Positions 1 to 7,213 of a DNA stretch of 14,783 nucleotides are shown here, piece after piece (within the stretch, counting starts at the first letter, position 1; each line of letters starts with the position of its first letter). The translations under genes were made by a program, and so were the position numbers. The DNA comes from Burkholderiaceae bacterium. GTDB lineage: Bacteria > Pseudomonadota > Gammaproteobacteria > Burkholderiales > Burkholderiaceae. The DNA lies in contig JAJPEN010000011.1 in NCBI GenBank assembly GCA_021166835.1, forward strand, positions 1 through 14,783, written 5' to 3'. The notes beneath the pieces were generated by a model that was not told the origin of the DNA, did not search any database, and saw only the letters and a list, made by a program, of their open reading frames with translations.

Positions 1-77
1 AGCACGCCGTCGAGATCGAACAACACGGCGTCGTAGTCGCGCGGCGACAGCGTGACGAGCTGGCCGGTCCCGCTCAT
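1..77 (-). CDS. HAD-superfamily hydrolase, N-terminal fragment (beta-phosphoglucomutase-like)
   Basis: Only the first 25 codons are inside the window; the rest lies beyond the left edge. The reading begins at the ATG at 77 and contains YDAVLFDLDGVL, the HAD motif I in which the first Asp is the nucleophile and the second the general acid. The DLDGVL spelling with a preceding Tyr-Asp is typical of beta-phosphoglucomutase and related sugar-phosphate phosphatases or mutases, but trehalose-phosphatase-like and other HAD enzymes cannot be excluded from so short a piece. Its ATG overlaps the TGA of the upstream phosphoglycerate kinase gene (ATGA), which suggests translational coupling and one transcript. 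A sugar-phosphate role fits that neighbour; this is inference. Confidence 0.75.
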   Translation of the reverse strand, partial: MSGTGQLVTLSPRDYDAVLFDLDGV

Positions 78-1288
78 ATCGTCCGCAACGCTTCGATGCC
101 CGGCAACGACCTTCCTTCGAACCACTCCAGGAAGGCACCCCCCGCTGTCGACACGAAGCTGAAGTCGCTTGCCACCCCCGCATGTTTGAGCGCCGCAACC
201 GTATCGCCGCCGCCGGCAACCGAGCGCAAGGCGCCTGTTCGCGTGAAACCCGCCACCGTTCGGGCGATCGCGGTCGTGCCACGATCGAAAGGTGTGGTTT
301 CGAACGCGCCGAGCGGGCCATTCCACACGAGCGTGCGTGCGCCGGCGAGGCGCTCGCCAATGAGCGTCACCGTATCGGGTCCGATATCCAGGATCATTTC
401 TTCCGCACGCACCGCCTGCACCGGTACAACACTCCACGCTGCGCCCGCGTCTGACTCGCGCGCAACGACGGCGTCGATCGGAAGGACGATCTCGCAGCCG
501 GAAGCGCTGGCAGCGGCGATCACGCTGCGCGCCGTGCCGAGCATGTCGCGCTCGGCGAGCGATCTGCCGATCGGATTTCCCTGCGCCGCAAGGAAAGTGT
601 TCGCCATGGCGCCCCCGAGGGCGAGCGTCGCGACCTCTCGAACCAGATTGCGCAGAAGTTCGATCTTGGTCGAGACCTTGGCACCGCCGACGAGGGCGAA
701 GACCGGGCGAGCGGGCGCATCGAAGACGCTCGTGAGCGCCTCGAGCTCGGCTTGCATCGCGCGCCCGGCGGCCGAGGGGATAAGTCGCGCAATGCCTTCG
801 GTCGAGGCATGCGCGCGATGGGCGGTCGAGAAGGCGTCGTTTATGTAGACGTCCCCCAGGCGCGCGAGCTGTGCCGCGAACGATGGATCGTTCGCCTCCT
901 CGCCGGGGTGGAAGCGCGTGTTCTCCATGAGGAGGATGTCGCCGGCGTGCGCGTGCCCGAGAGCGTCTTCAGCGCGGCCGTCGTACCAGTCGGTCGCGAC
1001 GAACTCGACCGGCCGACCGATCATCGATTGCACGACGTCGGTGACCGGTTCCAGGCTCATCTGCGGCACGACCTCGCCCTCCGGACGGCCAAAGTGGGCC
1101 AGAAGAACGATAACCTTCGCTTCCTTGCTTTCAAGCTCGCGTAGCGTAGGCAGGATGCGCTCGATTCGAGTCACATCCGTGACCTTGCCGTCCTTGACCG
1201 GTACGTTCAGATCGACCCGGACCAGAACCGCTTGTCCGGTAACGTCCACGTCGTCGAGGGTACGGTAAGTGGACATGCTGGCCGTCAC
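74..1288 (-). CDS. pgk: Phosphoglycerate kinase
   Basis: Cytosolic enzyme that transfers the acyl phosphate of 1,3-bisphosphoglycerate to ADP, or runs in reverse in gluconeogenesis and the Calvin cycle. The 404 residues match the usual bacterial length. Visible family landmarks are VLVRVDLNVP near the N-terminus, the substrate-loop segment NTRFHPGEE, ALVGGAKVSTKIELL in mid-protein, and C-terminal nucleotide-binding stretches AGGGDTVAALKHAG and STAGGAFLEW. The last reads STAGGAF where many homologues have STGGGAS, a mild variant. The start is probably the GTG at 1288, since GGAG lies five bases before it; an ATG four codons inside (1276) is the alternative and gives the more usual N-terminus MSTYRTLDD. 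The gene follows the type II GAPDH gene by 54 bases and overlaps the HAD gene by four, so consecutive glycolytic steps are co-transcribed. Confidence 0.97.
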   Translation of the reverse strand: MTASMSTYRTLDDVDVTGQAVLVRVDLNVPVKDGKVTDVTRIERILPTLRELESKEAKVIVLLAHFGRPEGEVVPQMSLEPVTDVVQSMIGRPVEFVATDWYDGRAEDALGHAHAGDILLMENTRFHPGEEANDPSFAAQLARLGDVYINDAFSTAHRAHASTEGIARLIPSAAGRAMQAELEALTSVFDAPARPVFALVGGAKVSTKIELLRNLVREVATLALGGAMANTFLAAQGNPIGRSLAERDMLGTARSVIAAASASGCEIVLPIDAVVARESDAGAAWSVVPVQAVRAEEMILDIGPDTVTLIGERLAGARTLVWNGPLGAFETTPFDRGTTAIARTVAGFTRTGALRSVAGGGDTVAALKHAGVASDFSFVSTAGGAFLEWFEGRSLPGIEALRTI

Positions 1289-1342
1289 TTGGGCTCCGCT
1301 TGTGCGGGTTGGAATCCACCGGCAAGAAACTCGCTCCCAGTG

Positions 1343-2383
1343 TCACCACGGCAGCTTCCCGATTCCCATGGCGGCGTCCGTTCTGGCGATGGAGGCCTTC
1401 GCCTCGCTCTCGGCTTGCGTCAAGGCGCGGATCGCATCAATGGTTTCGGGCACCACGATCGCCTGGTTGTCCACCATGTAGGCGTAGAAGAGTTCGTTGC
1501 CCTGCACTCGCAGCATGTCTTCCCACAACGCGACTTCGTACAGATCCGCGCGCGGCCGGCCGGCGTCCGACATGAATTCCTTTACGGTGTTGAGTGCGGA
1601 GAGCCCATCCGAGTAGCGGATGAACTTGATGCGCGACGACGCGCTGAAAGCATCGAGCACTTCTTCCTTCGAGGCTGCTCGGGTCAACTCGACCACCCAG
1701 TAGTGCAGGTGAGCGAGCGTCTGGGGCACCTTCACCGCCATGGTCACGACGTCGAGATCGGGGTCTACCGACTGCGCGTCCGGCCCCTGGTGGCTCGGGA
1801 TGTCCTTCTCGGGAACCAGGGTGTTCATGATCCCGCCCTGATGACTTTCCCATGGGTCGGTGGCGCGTCGCAGCAGCGTACCTCTCGCCTTGCGCAAGAG
1901 CCCGGCGTTCTTGAGCGAGGTGAGCGTCCTGACGATCGAAGTCGTGTTGCAGGAGACCACGCGCGTGGATTCGCGGCCGAGCGCGCTGGCGTAATTCGAT
2001 TCCGCCACGAAAGAGTGCTCCGTGACCGAATGCTTCTCTCCACCCTGGACGATGAACTTGATGCCGCGCGCACGGTACGTCTCGACGTTCGTCGCCGCAA
2101 CTTTCTTCGGCGTACAGTCGACCACGATGTCGACATCGTCCAGCAACGACTCGAGCGTACCCGCCGCGGCCAGGCCTGCGTTGCGCATCGCTTCGACCTG
2201 CTCGTTGCCCGGGCCGTACAACGCGAAACCGCGTTGGAGGGCGACGCGCGGCCGCCAGTCGCTGGCGACATCCACGACGCCGACCAGCCGCATGTCCTCC
2301 TGCTTCGCCACTGCCTCGGCTACACGCTTGCCGATCACGCCGTACCCGTTCACCGCAACGCGGATTTCCTTTCGTGATGTCAT
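1343..2383 (-). CDS. Type II (archaeal-type) glyceraldehyde-3-phosphate dehydrogenase
   Basis: Oxidises glyceraldehyde 3-phosphate to 1,3-bisphosphoglycerate with NAD(P)+ in the cytosol. The 346-residue protein belongs to the archaeal-type GAPDH lineage rather than the common bacterial GapA. It opens with a Rossmann motif VNGYGVIGKRVAEA (about 11-24), has the VVDCTPKK stretch near 88-94, the catalytic cysteine in VVSCNTTSIVRT (Cys145), the RRATDPWE segment near 172-179 and PSHQGPD near 196-202. Classical GapA instead carries the SCTTNCLAP type of active-site motif. A strong ribosome binding site, GGAGGAG, stands seven bases before the ATG at 2383. The gene sits 127 bases after the cyclopropane synthase gene and 54 before pgk, so its product feeds directly into the next enzyme. 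Type II GAPDH is known in scattered bacteria; coenzyme preference cannot be read securely. Confidence 0.93.
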   Translation of the reverse strand: MTSRKEIRVAVNGYGVIGKRVAEAVAKQEDMRLVGVVDVASDWRPRVALQRGFALYGPGNEQVEAMRNAGLAAAGTLESLLDDVDIVVDCTPKKVAATNVETYRARGIKFIVQGGEKHSVTEHSFVAESNYASALGRESTRVVSCNTTSIVRTLTSLKNAGLLRKARGTLLRRATDPWESHQGGIMNTLVPEKDIPSHQGPDAQSVDPDLDVVTMAVKVPQTLAHLHYWVVELTRAASKEEVLDAFSASSRIKFIRYSDGLSALNTVKEFMSDAGRPRADLYEVALWEDMLRVQGNELFYAYMVDNQAIVVPETIDAIRALTQAESEAKASIARTDAAMGIGKLPW

Positions 2384-2426
2384 GACCCGTCTCCTCCGGG
2401 ATGCTGAAGGAAGATGCTAAGCCATC

Positions 2427-2450
2427 GGCGCGCCCGCCAGTCGGCGCGCC
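2427..2450. repeat. Paired GGCGCGCC palindromes, possible hairpin
   Basis: Two copies of the 8-base palindrome GGCGCGCC (2427-2434 and 2443-2450) are separated by eight bases in the 127-base gap between the cyclopropane synthase stop and the type II GAPDH start. Each is self-complementary, so they can pair with each other as an 8-bp GC-only stem. No T-run follows on either strand, so it is not a clear intrinsic terminator. It may be an mRNA stability or processing element inside the operon, or chance in GC-rich DNA. Confidence 0.35.
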
Positions 2451-2510
2451 GCGGCCAAGTCCTCCGGCTTCAGACATGCGCGCGTACGCTGGCGCCAACG
2501 CGGCATGCCG

Positions 2511-3818
2511 TCACGCATACAAATCGGCGCGGCTGAGCGGCAAATCTCTCGGCTGTGCGCCGCGCTTGGCGGCCAGAATCTGGTAAAGCCCCAGTGAAGC
2601 CGATTCGAACTCGACCGCGCAGGCGAGCATATAGAGGCGCCACAGCCGCAGGACAGGCTCGGAAACGAAACCGCGCGCTTCGTTCCAGTGCTGCTGCAAG
2701 CGCTCGACCCAGCAACGCAAGGTGCGCGCGTAATGCGGCCGCAGGCTTTCGACGTCGAGGATTTCGAAGCCGGCCTGTTCCATGCCGCGAATGATGTTTC
2801 CCACACGGTCGAGCTGTCCGCCCGGGAAAACGTAGCGATTGATGAAACGCGTACCCAGCGTGTCGGGCCATCCTTCCTCGTCATGCGTGATTCCATGGTT
2901 CAGGAACAAGCCGCCCGCCTTCAGCAATCGATGGACCGACGAAAAATAGACCGGCAGGTTGGCAAGCCCTACATGCTCGAACATGCCGACACTGGCGATC
3001 TTGTCGAAGCGCGCGTCGCCCTCCACGTCACGATAGTCTCGCAACGCATAAGCGCAGCGGCCGCTCAGCCCTTCGCGTTCGGCGCGGGCGACGGCGTATT
3101 CGTACTGGCGCTCGCTCAGCGTGATCCCTTCGGCGGCCGCGCCGAACTCGCTTGCGGCCGAGCGGGTCAAAGCGCCCCAACCGCACCCCACGTCCAGGAA
3201 GCGATCACCGGGTTGCAGGCGCAGCTTCCTGCCGATATGGCGCAGCTTGAGGCGCTGCGCCTCGTCGAGCGTCTCCCCGCCACTGGCGAAATAGGCGCAG
3301 GAATACACCATCTGTTCGTCGAGCCAGAGGCGGTAGAAATCGTTCGACAAGTCGTAATGAAACTGCACCGCTGAGCGATCAGCCGAACGGGAGTGGTTGC
3401 TCGTAGCGAGTCGGCGGCTCGCCTGCCGCCCACTGGACGCGCGACTGGCGAGGCGTCCGAACTGTCTCGCCTGCCAGCCAAGATGAAGCCGCTGCGGGAT
3501 GTTGAGCCGCATCGCGCCCAGGTACTCCTTCAGCCGGAGTGCAGCCTCGAGGCTGCCTTCCACTTCGAGATGCCCCAACAGGTAGGCGTCGATGATCTGC
3601 AACGGGTCGTTGGAACGGAACAAGGAGCCAACTGCGGACGGTTCGCGCAGCACGATGCAGAACGACGGTTCGCCGGCCCCGACGTGGACCACTTCGCCGG
3701 TCCACAGACGCAACGCGAAGGGAAAAGGGCACTGGCCGAACGCGTTCTCGACGATGCGTCGCATCCGGTTTGCGGCCAGGGAATGATGCGTGCCGGATGG
3801 AGTACGAGTGGCAGACAT
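2511..3818 (-). CDS. cfa: Cyclopropane-fatty-acyl-phospholipid synthase
   Basis: SAM-dependent enzyme that adds a methylene bridge across the cis double bond of unsaturated acyl chains in membrane phospholipids, usually raising tolerance to acid, solvent and starvation. From the ATG at 3818 it encodes 435 residues. The N-terminal domain (to about 150) is followed by HYDLSNDFYRLWLDEQMVYS (154-173), the SAM-binding motif FLDVGCGWGAL (207-217), the post-motif LSERQYEYA, GMFEHVG (278-284) and PHYARTLRCW (361-370), all typical of the CFA/mycolic acid synthase family. The frame stays open upstream through the dehydrogenase gene, but that part is only an antiparallel-frame shadow. The ribosome binding site before 3818 is weak, so the start is less certain than the identity. 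It lies 65 bases after the alcohol dehydrogenase gene and appears to be in the same operon as GAPDH and pgk. Confidence 0.93.
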   Translation of the reverse strand: MSATRTPSGTHHSLAANRMRRIVENAFGQCPFPFALRLWTGEVVHVGAGEPSFCIVLREPSAVGSLFRSNDPLQIIDAYLLGHLEVEGSLEAALRLKEYLGAMRLNIPQRLHLGWQARQFGRLASRASSGRQASRRLATSNHSRSADRSAVQFHYDLSNDFYRLWLDEQMVYSCAYFASGGETLDEAQRLKLRHIGRKLRLQPGDRFLDVGCGWGALTRSAASEFGAAAEGITLSERQYEYAVARAEREGLSGRCAYALRDYRDVEGDARFDKIASVGMFEHVGLANLPVYFSSVHRLLKAGGLFLNHGITHDEEGWPDTLGTRFINRYVFPGGQLDRVGNIIRGMEQAGFEILDVESLRPHYARTLRCWVERLQQHWNEARGFVSEPVLRLWRLYMLACAVEFESASLGLYQILAAKRGAQPRDLPLSRADLYA

Positions 3819-3883
3819 GGATCGAAAGAACCGAGAGGCCGTCAGCGATGGCTGAGCCGTTTGAAACCGCCGGAATCCGGAGA

Positions 3884-4984
3884 TCAACGGGGCTTGATCG
3901 CGATCTTGAGGACTCCGTCTCGCTGGTTCGCGAACAACTCGTAGGCCGCTACGATGTCGTCGAGCTTGTACTCGTGCGTGACCAGCACGCCGAGGTCGAT
4001 GCGGCCCGATGCCACCACGTTCATCAGGCGACGCATCCGCTCCTTGCCGCCAGGGCACAAGGCGGTAACGATCCGGTGATCGCCCAGACCAGCGGCGAAG
4101 GCCGAGGCAGGAATTCGCAAGTCGTCCGAATACACGCCGAGGCTCGACAGCGTGCCCCCCGGCTTGAGCACCCGCAGCGCCGACTCGAAGGTGCCTTGCG
4201 TGCCGAGCGCCTCGATCGACGCGTCGGCGCCTCGGCCGTGAGTGAGCTTCATCACCTCGTCGACGACATCGGTATTGCGGAAGTTGAGCACAACGTCGGC
4301 GCCCATCTTCTTCGCGATATCCAGTCTGTGGTCGTTGCCGTCCACTGCGATGATGGTCGTCGCGCCCAGCAGTCTGGCTCCGGCGGTCGCGCACAGTCCG
4401 ATCGGCCCCTGCGCGAACACGACCACCGTGTCGCCGATTCGCACACCGGCGTTCTCGGCGCCCTTGAACCCCGTGGACATGATGTCCGGGCACATCAGCA
4501 CCTGCTCGTCGGTGAGCCCTTCTGGAACCGGCGCGAGGTTGCCCTGTGCGTCGGGCACGAGCACGTACTCGGCCTGCGCGCCGTCGATCAGATTGCCGAA
4601 GCGCCAGCCGGCCGTCGCCTTGTAGCCATGGTGGCCGCACTGACCCCTCGCCGCCAGATAGCTTCCGTCCTGCGACGGAGCGCCGTCCTGCGCGGCGTAG
4701 GAATTGAAGTTCGGGCAGATCGCGCCGGCGATCACACGCTGGCCTTCGGTGTAGCCCTGCACGGCGCTGCCGCGTTTCTCGATGACGCCGACCGGCTCGT
4801 GCCCGATTGTCAGCCCCTTGGCCACCGGGTATTCGCCCTTCAGGATGTGCACGTCGGTGCCGCAGATTGTCGTCGTGGTGATGCGGATCAGCGCATCGTT
4901 GGGGCCGACGTCGGGGATGGGTTTGTCGGCCAGTTCGATGCGGCCGGGCTCGACGAACACGGCTGCTCTCATCATCGCGGGCAT
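3884..4984 (-). CDS. Zinc-dependent medium-chain alcohol dehydrogenase
   Basis: NAD(P)-dependent interconversion of alcohols with aldehydes or ketones. The 366 residues follow the medium-chain layout: catalytic zinc ligands Cys41 in ICGTDVH, His62-Glu63 in GHEPVG, and Asp167 in LMCPDIMSTGF. Asp in the third position, as in isopropanol dehydrogenases of the Thermoanaerobacter/Clostridium type, replaces the Cys of horse-type enzymes. The four-cysteine structural zinc lobe is absent. The coenzyme fold contains VVVFAQGPIGLCATAGA (187-203), and an Asp in AVDGNDHR after the next strand points to NAD rather than NADP, which is inference. AAGGAGG lies four bases before the ATG at 4984; ATGs at codons 4 and 5 are alternatives. 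It is the first intact gene of the operon leading to cfa, GAPDH and pgk. A truncated paralogous copy of its 5' end lies at 7824-7934. The physiological substrate is unknown. Confidence 0.93.
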   Translation of the reverse strand: MPAMMRAAVFVEPGRIELADKPIPDVGPNDALIRITTTTICGTDVHILKGEYPVAKGLTIGHEPVGVIEKRGSAVQGYTEGQRVIAGAICPNFNSYAAQDGAPSQDGSYLAARGQCGHHGYKATAGWRFGNLIDGAQAEYVLVPDAQGNLAPVPEGLTDEQVLMCPDIMSTGFKGAENAGVRIGDTVVVFAQGPIGLCATAGARLLGATTIIAVDGNDHRLDIAKKMGADVVLNFRNTDVVDEVMKLTHGRGADASIEALGTQGTFESALRVLKPGGTLSSLGVYSDDLRIPASAFAAGLGDHRIVTALCPGGKERMRRLMNVVASGRIDLGVLVTHEYKLDDIVAAYELFANQRDGVLKIAIKPR

Positions 4985-5089
4985 GAAACCTCCTTGATCG
5001 GCTAATCGATAGACCCGTATGTGAAATCACGGCCATGCCGGTGGCACCGGAATGCCGGCTCCCATGACCGCAGCGCCCGTCATCGGTCT
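4882..5089. repeat. Direct repeat copy 1: alcohol dehydrogenase 5' end plus leader
   Basis: This 208-base stretch aligns without gaps to 7841-8048, with about 16 mismatches by my hand count (about 92% identical). It contains the first 34 codons of the alcohol dehydrogenase gene, its ribosome binding site, and about 105 bases upstream. Differences cluster in the short stretch just upstream of the ribosome binding site (around 5016-5022), while the coding part and the upstream 5030-5089 part are better conserved. Homology ends abruptly at both edges. Confidence 0.9.
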
Positions 5090-5209
5090 CATCAAACGGA
5101 CAGCCATCAGTATCCCGAGCAGAGGGAACGCGAGGATGACCGTCTCATTGCCATTCCGTAATCTTCGATTTTGTAGTGCTTTGCGAAGATCAGAATCCTT
5201 ACGTCGGCA
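5027..5209 (-). other. Short open frame ahead of the alcohol dehydrogenase, partly conserved in the second copy
   Basis: On the minus strand a frame is open for 60 codons up to a TGA at 5027-5029, which is 42 bases before the dehydrogenase ATG. It has no good start codon near its beginning; the first ATG is at codon 35. Its middle reads ETVILAFPLLGILM, a possible membrane segment, and its end reads RPMTGAAVMGAGIPVPPAWP. In the second leader copy the same ending recurs as RPMTGAAVMSAGIPVPPTWP with the stop at the same place, but the sequence further upstream is unrelated. This may be the 3' end of a lost upstream gene, a leader peptide, or a non-coding leader that happens to be open. I do not recognise the family. 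Confidence 0.3.
5161..5190. promoter_or_regulatory. Inverted repeat ATCTTCG-N16-CGAAGAT
   Basis: A perfect 7-base inverted repeat (5161-5167 and 5184-5190) stands about 180 bases upstream of the alcohol dehydrogenase start, in a locally AT-richer stretch. The wide spacer resembles neither a terminator nor a standard FNR or LysR half-site arrangement. It could be an operator or chance; it lies outside the duplicated leader, so it is not in the second copy. Confidence 0.2.
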
Positions 5210-5299
5210 TTACATTCTCGTCATCTTGAGAGGAGGTTTGCAGACGCAATTAACGAGCGCGCTGATCCAGCGCAACGGCGCCCTACGCCTCGATTCCAC

Positions 5300-5548
5300 G
5301 TGCTCGACGGGCCTTTCCGAACCCACGCGCCGGACACACCTCCGCCAGGAAAACCTGGCAGCGCTGCGCGTGCCGCGATACCGGCGGCGCGCGCCCATCT
5401 GGGCGTCATGTTCGACGGTGACGCTGTAATCTCATCGCGGTGGTCGACGAGCGCGGCGTGCCGCAGCCGCGCGAGGCGCTGGTGCTCCTGCTCGCGCGCG
5501 CAGAGCTCGCGCGCAGCAGCACCACGGTGTTCTACGATCTGCGCATGA
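5300..5548 (+). pseudogene. Phosphomannomutase/phosphoglucomutase fragment, frameshifted
   Basis: Reading across three frames on the plus strand recovers a recognisable piece of an AlgC/ManB-type phosphohexomutase. First comes a DG.FPNHAPD.L-like stretch near 5308-5340, then RQENLAALR (about 5343-5369), then, after a frame change, AHLGVMFDGDA (5394-5426) carrying the DGD metal-binding loop. After another change comes LIAVVDERGVPQPREALVLL and onward to STTVFYDLR (5431-5544). In intact enzymes the DGDxD loop holds the Mg2+ and this order (PNHxPDP, ENL, FDGD, VVDE, YD) is conserved. Only about 85 codons from the middle domain remain; the catalytic-serine domain and the C-terminal domains are missing. 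At least two, probably more, indels separate the pieces, so it cannot make a functional enzyme. It runs up to the convergent stop of pyruvate kinase at 5554. Confidence 0.72.
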
Positions 5549-5553
5549 CCTCG

Positions 5554-6972
5554 CTACTCCAGACGCACCATGCGCAGCGAATCGGAGGCGGCGTGCTTCG
5601 GATCTGACGAGTACAGGAGCACCGCCGGATCGCCACGCTGCGCGAGCCCACGCGCGAAGAGCCAGTCGCGCGCGCAGGCGATCCAGGCACCTGGCTCGAC
5701 GGCCTGCGGGCAAAGCAGCGGCGCGGCGCCCCGCACCATCGCGAGCGAGTGCCACAACCGCTCGGAGCCCGCAATCATCACGAGGGGTGCACGCGGGCGC
5801 AAGCGCGCGAGTGCGAGGACTGCGGCGACGTCATGCGCAGGCGCGATAATGGCGTGTGCTTGAAGGCGCGCAGCCAGTTCACAGCCAGCAAAGCTGATCG
5901 CGTCGTCGGTCGAGCCCAGCGCCGAACGCAGGCGCTCGCGTGCCATGCCCGAGGCGTACTCGGCCTCCGTCGCCGCAAGCACACGCTGCAGGATGCGCAC
6001 TGCCGCTGCCGGAAACCGACCGATGGCGGTTTCGGCCGACAGCATCACCGCATCGGTGCCGTCGAGCAGGGCGTTCGCGACATCGGTGACTTCGGCGCGC
6101 GTAGGGCGTTCGTGCTCGACCATCGATTCGAGCATCTGCGTGGCGGTGGTCACGGCCCGCGCCCCCGCATTGGCCGCGGCGATGATGCGCTTTTGCACCA
6201 GCGGGATCTGCGCGAGGTCGATCTCGACCCCCAGATCGCCGCGCGCCACCATCACGCCGTCGGCCGCCGCCACGATGGCGTCGAGCGCGGCAAGGGCCCG
6301 GTGCTTCTCGATTTTTGCCATGAGGAGCGGCGGCTCACGCTCAGGCAGATAGGCGCGCACCCGCGCAAGATCCTCGGCGCTCTGTACGAACGACACCCCG
6401 ACCCAGTCGACTCCCTGCGCCAGCGCGAAATTCAGATGCTGCCGGTCGGCCGGAGTTGGAATGAGCACGGCAAGCTCCGAATCCGGCACGTTGATACCGG
6501 AGCCCGAGCGCACGGTCCCGCCGACCACCACCTCGAGCTCGGCCCGTACCGGGGTGGCATGCACCACGCTCAGCTCGACTGCGCCGTCGGCAAGGTACAC
6601 CCGTTCACCGATGCGCAGGGCGGCGAGCAATTCGGGGTTGCGCACCGGCAGCACGCCGTCGGGGCCCGCTTCGAGCGCGAGCGCCACGCGTGCGCCGTCA
6701 TCGAGCCTGCGCCCGTTCTCGGCGATGGAACCGAGGCGGAACTTGGGGCCGGGCAGATCGGCGAGGATGGCCACCGGCTCGCTGAGACGGCGTGCCGCCT
6801 CGCGCACCTGCGCGATGCGCCGCGCGTGCTCCGCATGCTCGCCATGCGACAGGTTCAGCCGGGCGACGTTCATGCCGGAGCGCATGAGCGCCTCCACGAC
6901 GCCCGGTGCGTCGGTCGCCGGGCCGAGCGTGCAGACGATCTTGGTCCGGTTCCATCCCGAAAGCTGCATCAT
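5554..6972 (-). CDS. pyk: Pyruvate kinase
   Basis: Converts phosphoenolpyruvate and ADP to pyruvate and ATP, the last step of glycolysis, in the cytosol. The 472 residues are the normal length for a bacterial enzyme. Landmarks in order are RTKIVCTLGPAT (9-20), NVARLNLSHGEHAEH, ILADLPGPKFRLG, the active-site block LLMAKIEKHRALAALDAI, DGVMVARGDLGVEI, TTATQMLESM and PTRAEVTDVANALLDGTDAV. The phosphate-binding and K+/Mg2+ residues of the TIM barrel are therefore present. The start at 6972 is followed immediately by a second ATG; AAGGA lies six bases upstream. The gene stands alone on the minus strand between the phosphohexomutase fragment and the transposase remnant, separated from the GAPDH-pgk operon by the duplicated dehydrogenase leader. 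That suggests an originally continuous carbon-metabolism cluster, which is inference. Confidence 0.97.
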   Translation of the reverse strand: MMQLSGWNRTKIVCTLGPATDAPGVVEALMRSGMNVARLNLSHGEHAEHARRIAQVREAARRLSEPVAILADLPGPKFRLGSIAENGRRLDDGARVALALEAGPDGVLPVRNPELLAALRIGERVYLADGAVELSVVHATPVRAELEVVVGGTVRSGSGINVPDSELAVLIPTPADRQHLNFALAQGVDWVGVSFVQSAEDLARVRAYLPEREPPLLMAKIEKHRALAALDAIVAAADGVMVARGDLGVEIDLAQIPLVQKRIIAAANAGARAVTTATQMLESMVEHERPTRAEVTDVANALLDGTDAVMLSAETAIGRFPAAAVRILQRVLAATEAEYASGMARERLRSALGSTDDAISFAGCELAARLQAHAIIAPAHDVAAVLALARLRPRAPLVMIAGSERLWHSLAMVRGAAPLLCPQAVEPGAWIACARDWLFARGLAQRGDPAVLLYSSDPKHAASDSLRMVRLE

Positions 6973-7213
6973 TGCTTCCTTGTCATTACCACGACGGATC
7001 GCGCCGCAACCCGGTAGTCCAAAGACGGCAGCGCGGTCTAGCTGCCCGCTTCGAGAAAATTGAGCGGGCTGTTCAGGCTGGTTATCGATTGTCCGGCGTC
7101 AACTATCTTGGGCATGTTGCCTTATAGACAGACATTACCCGCGCGATGTCATAGCCTGCAGGGCGCTACGCGCCTTGCCCCCGCGCGGCCGGCGATGTCT
7201 CTTCATGCCGAGT
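6973..7213. other. Intergenic region upstream of pyruvate kinase, possible transposon end
   Basis: About 240 bases without a supported gene. It must carry the pyruvate kinase promoter unless transcription reads in from the right, but I cannot pick a convincing -35/-10 pair. On the minus strand the stretch around 7105-7135 reads TAATGTCTGTCTATAAGGCAACAT, which I think resembles sub-terminal sequence near the ends of this transposase family; that is a weak, unverified impression. An inverted repeat at 7044-7069 is listed separately. Confidence 0.35.
7044..7069. repeat. Inverted repeat GCCCGCT-N12-AGCGGGC
   Basis: Perfect 7-base GC-rich arms (7044-7050 and 7063-7069) flank a 12-base AT-rich loop, about 70 bases upstream of pyruvate kinase. 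The stem could be a terminator for transcripts entering from the transposase remnant or an operator for pyruvate kinase. No T-run follows on the minus strand. Confidence 0.3.

Noticed and set aside
1232..2377. Long plus-strand frame opposite the type II GAPDH gene
   Set aside because: It is an antisense shadow with His/Arg-rich composition and no recognisable motif; the minus strand holds a complete GAPDH.
3770..5005. Long plus-strand frame opposite the alcohol dehydrogenase
   Set aside because: Antisense shadow of a clearly recognised gene, no family motif and no ribosome binding site.
4994..5012. TTGATCGGCTAATCGAT near the dehydrogenase start considered as an FNR/Anr box
   Set aside because: It does not fit TTGAT-N4-ATCAA and it overlaps the ribosome binding site region, so it is not a credible activator site.
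3819..5036. Minus-strand frame continuous with the cyclopropane synthase, giving a fused 841-residue product
   Set aside because: The upstream 400 or so residues are an Arg-rich out-of-frame reading of the alcohol dehydrogenase gene on the same strand; the real cyclopropane synthase begins near 3818.
5749..7017. 422-codon plus-strand frame opposite pyruvate kinase
   Set aside because: Antisense shadow produced by GC-rich codon structure; pyruvate kinase motifs are complete on the other strand.
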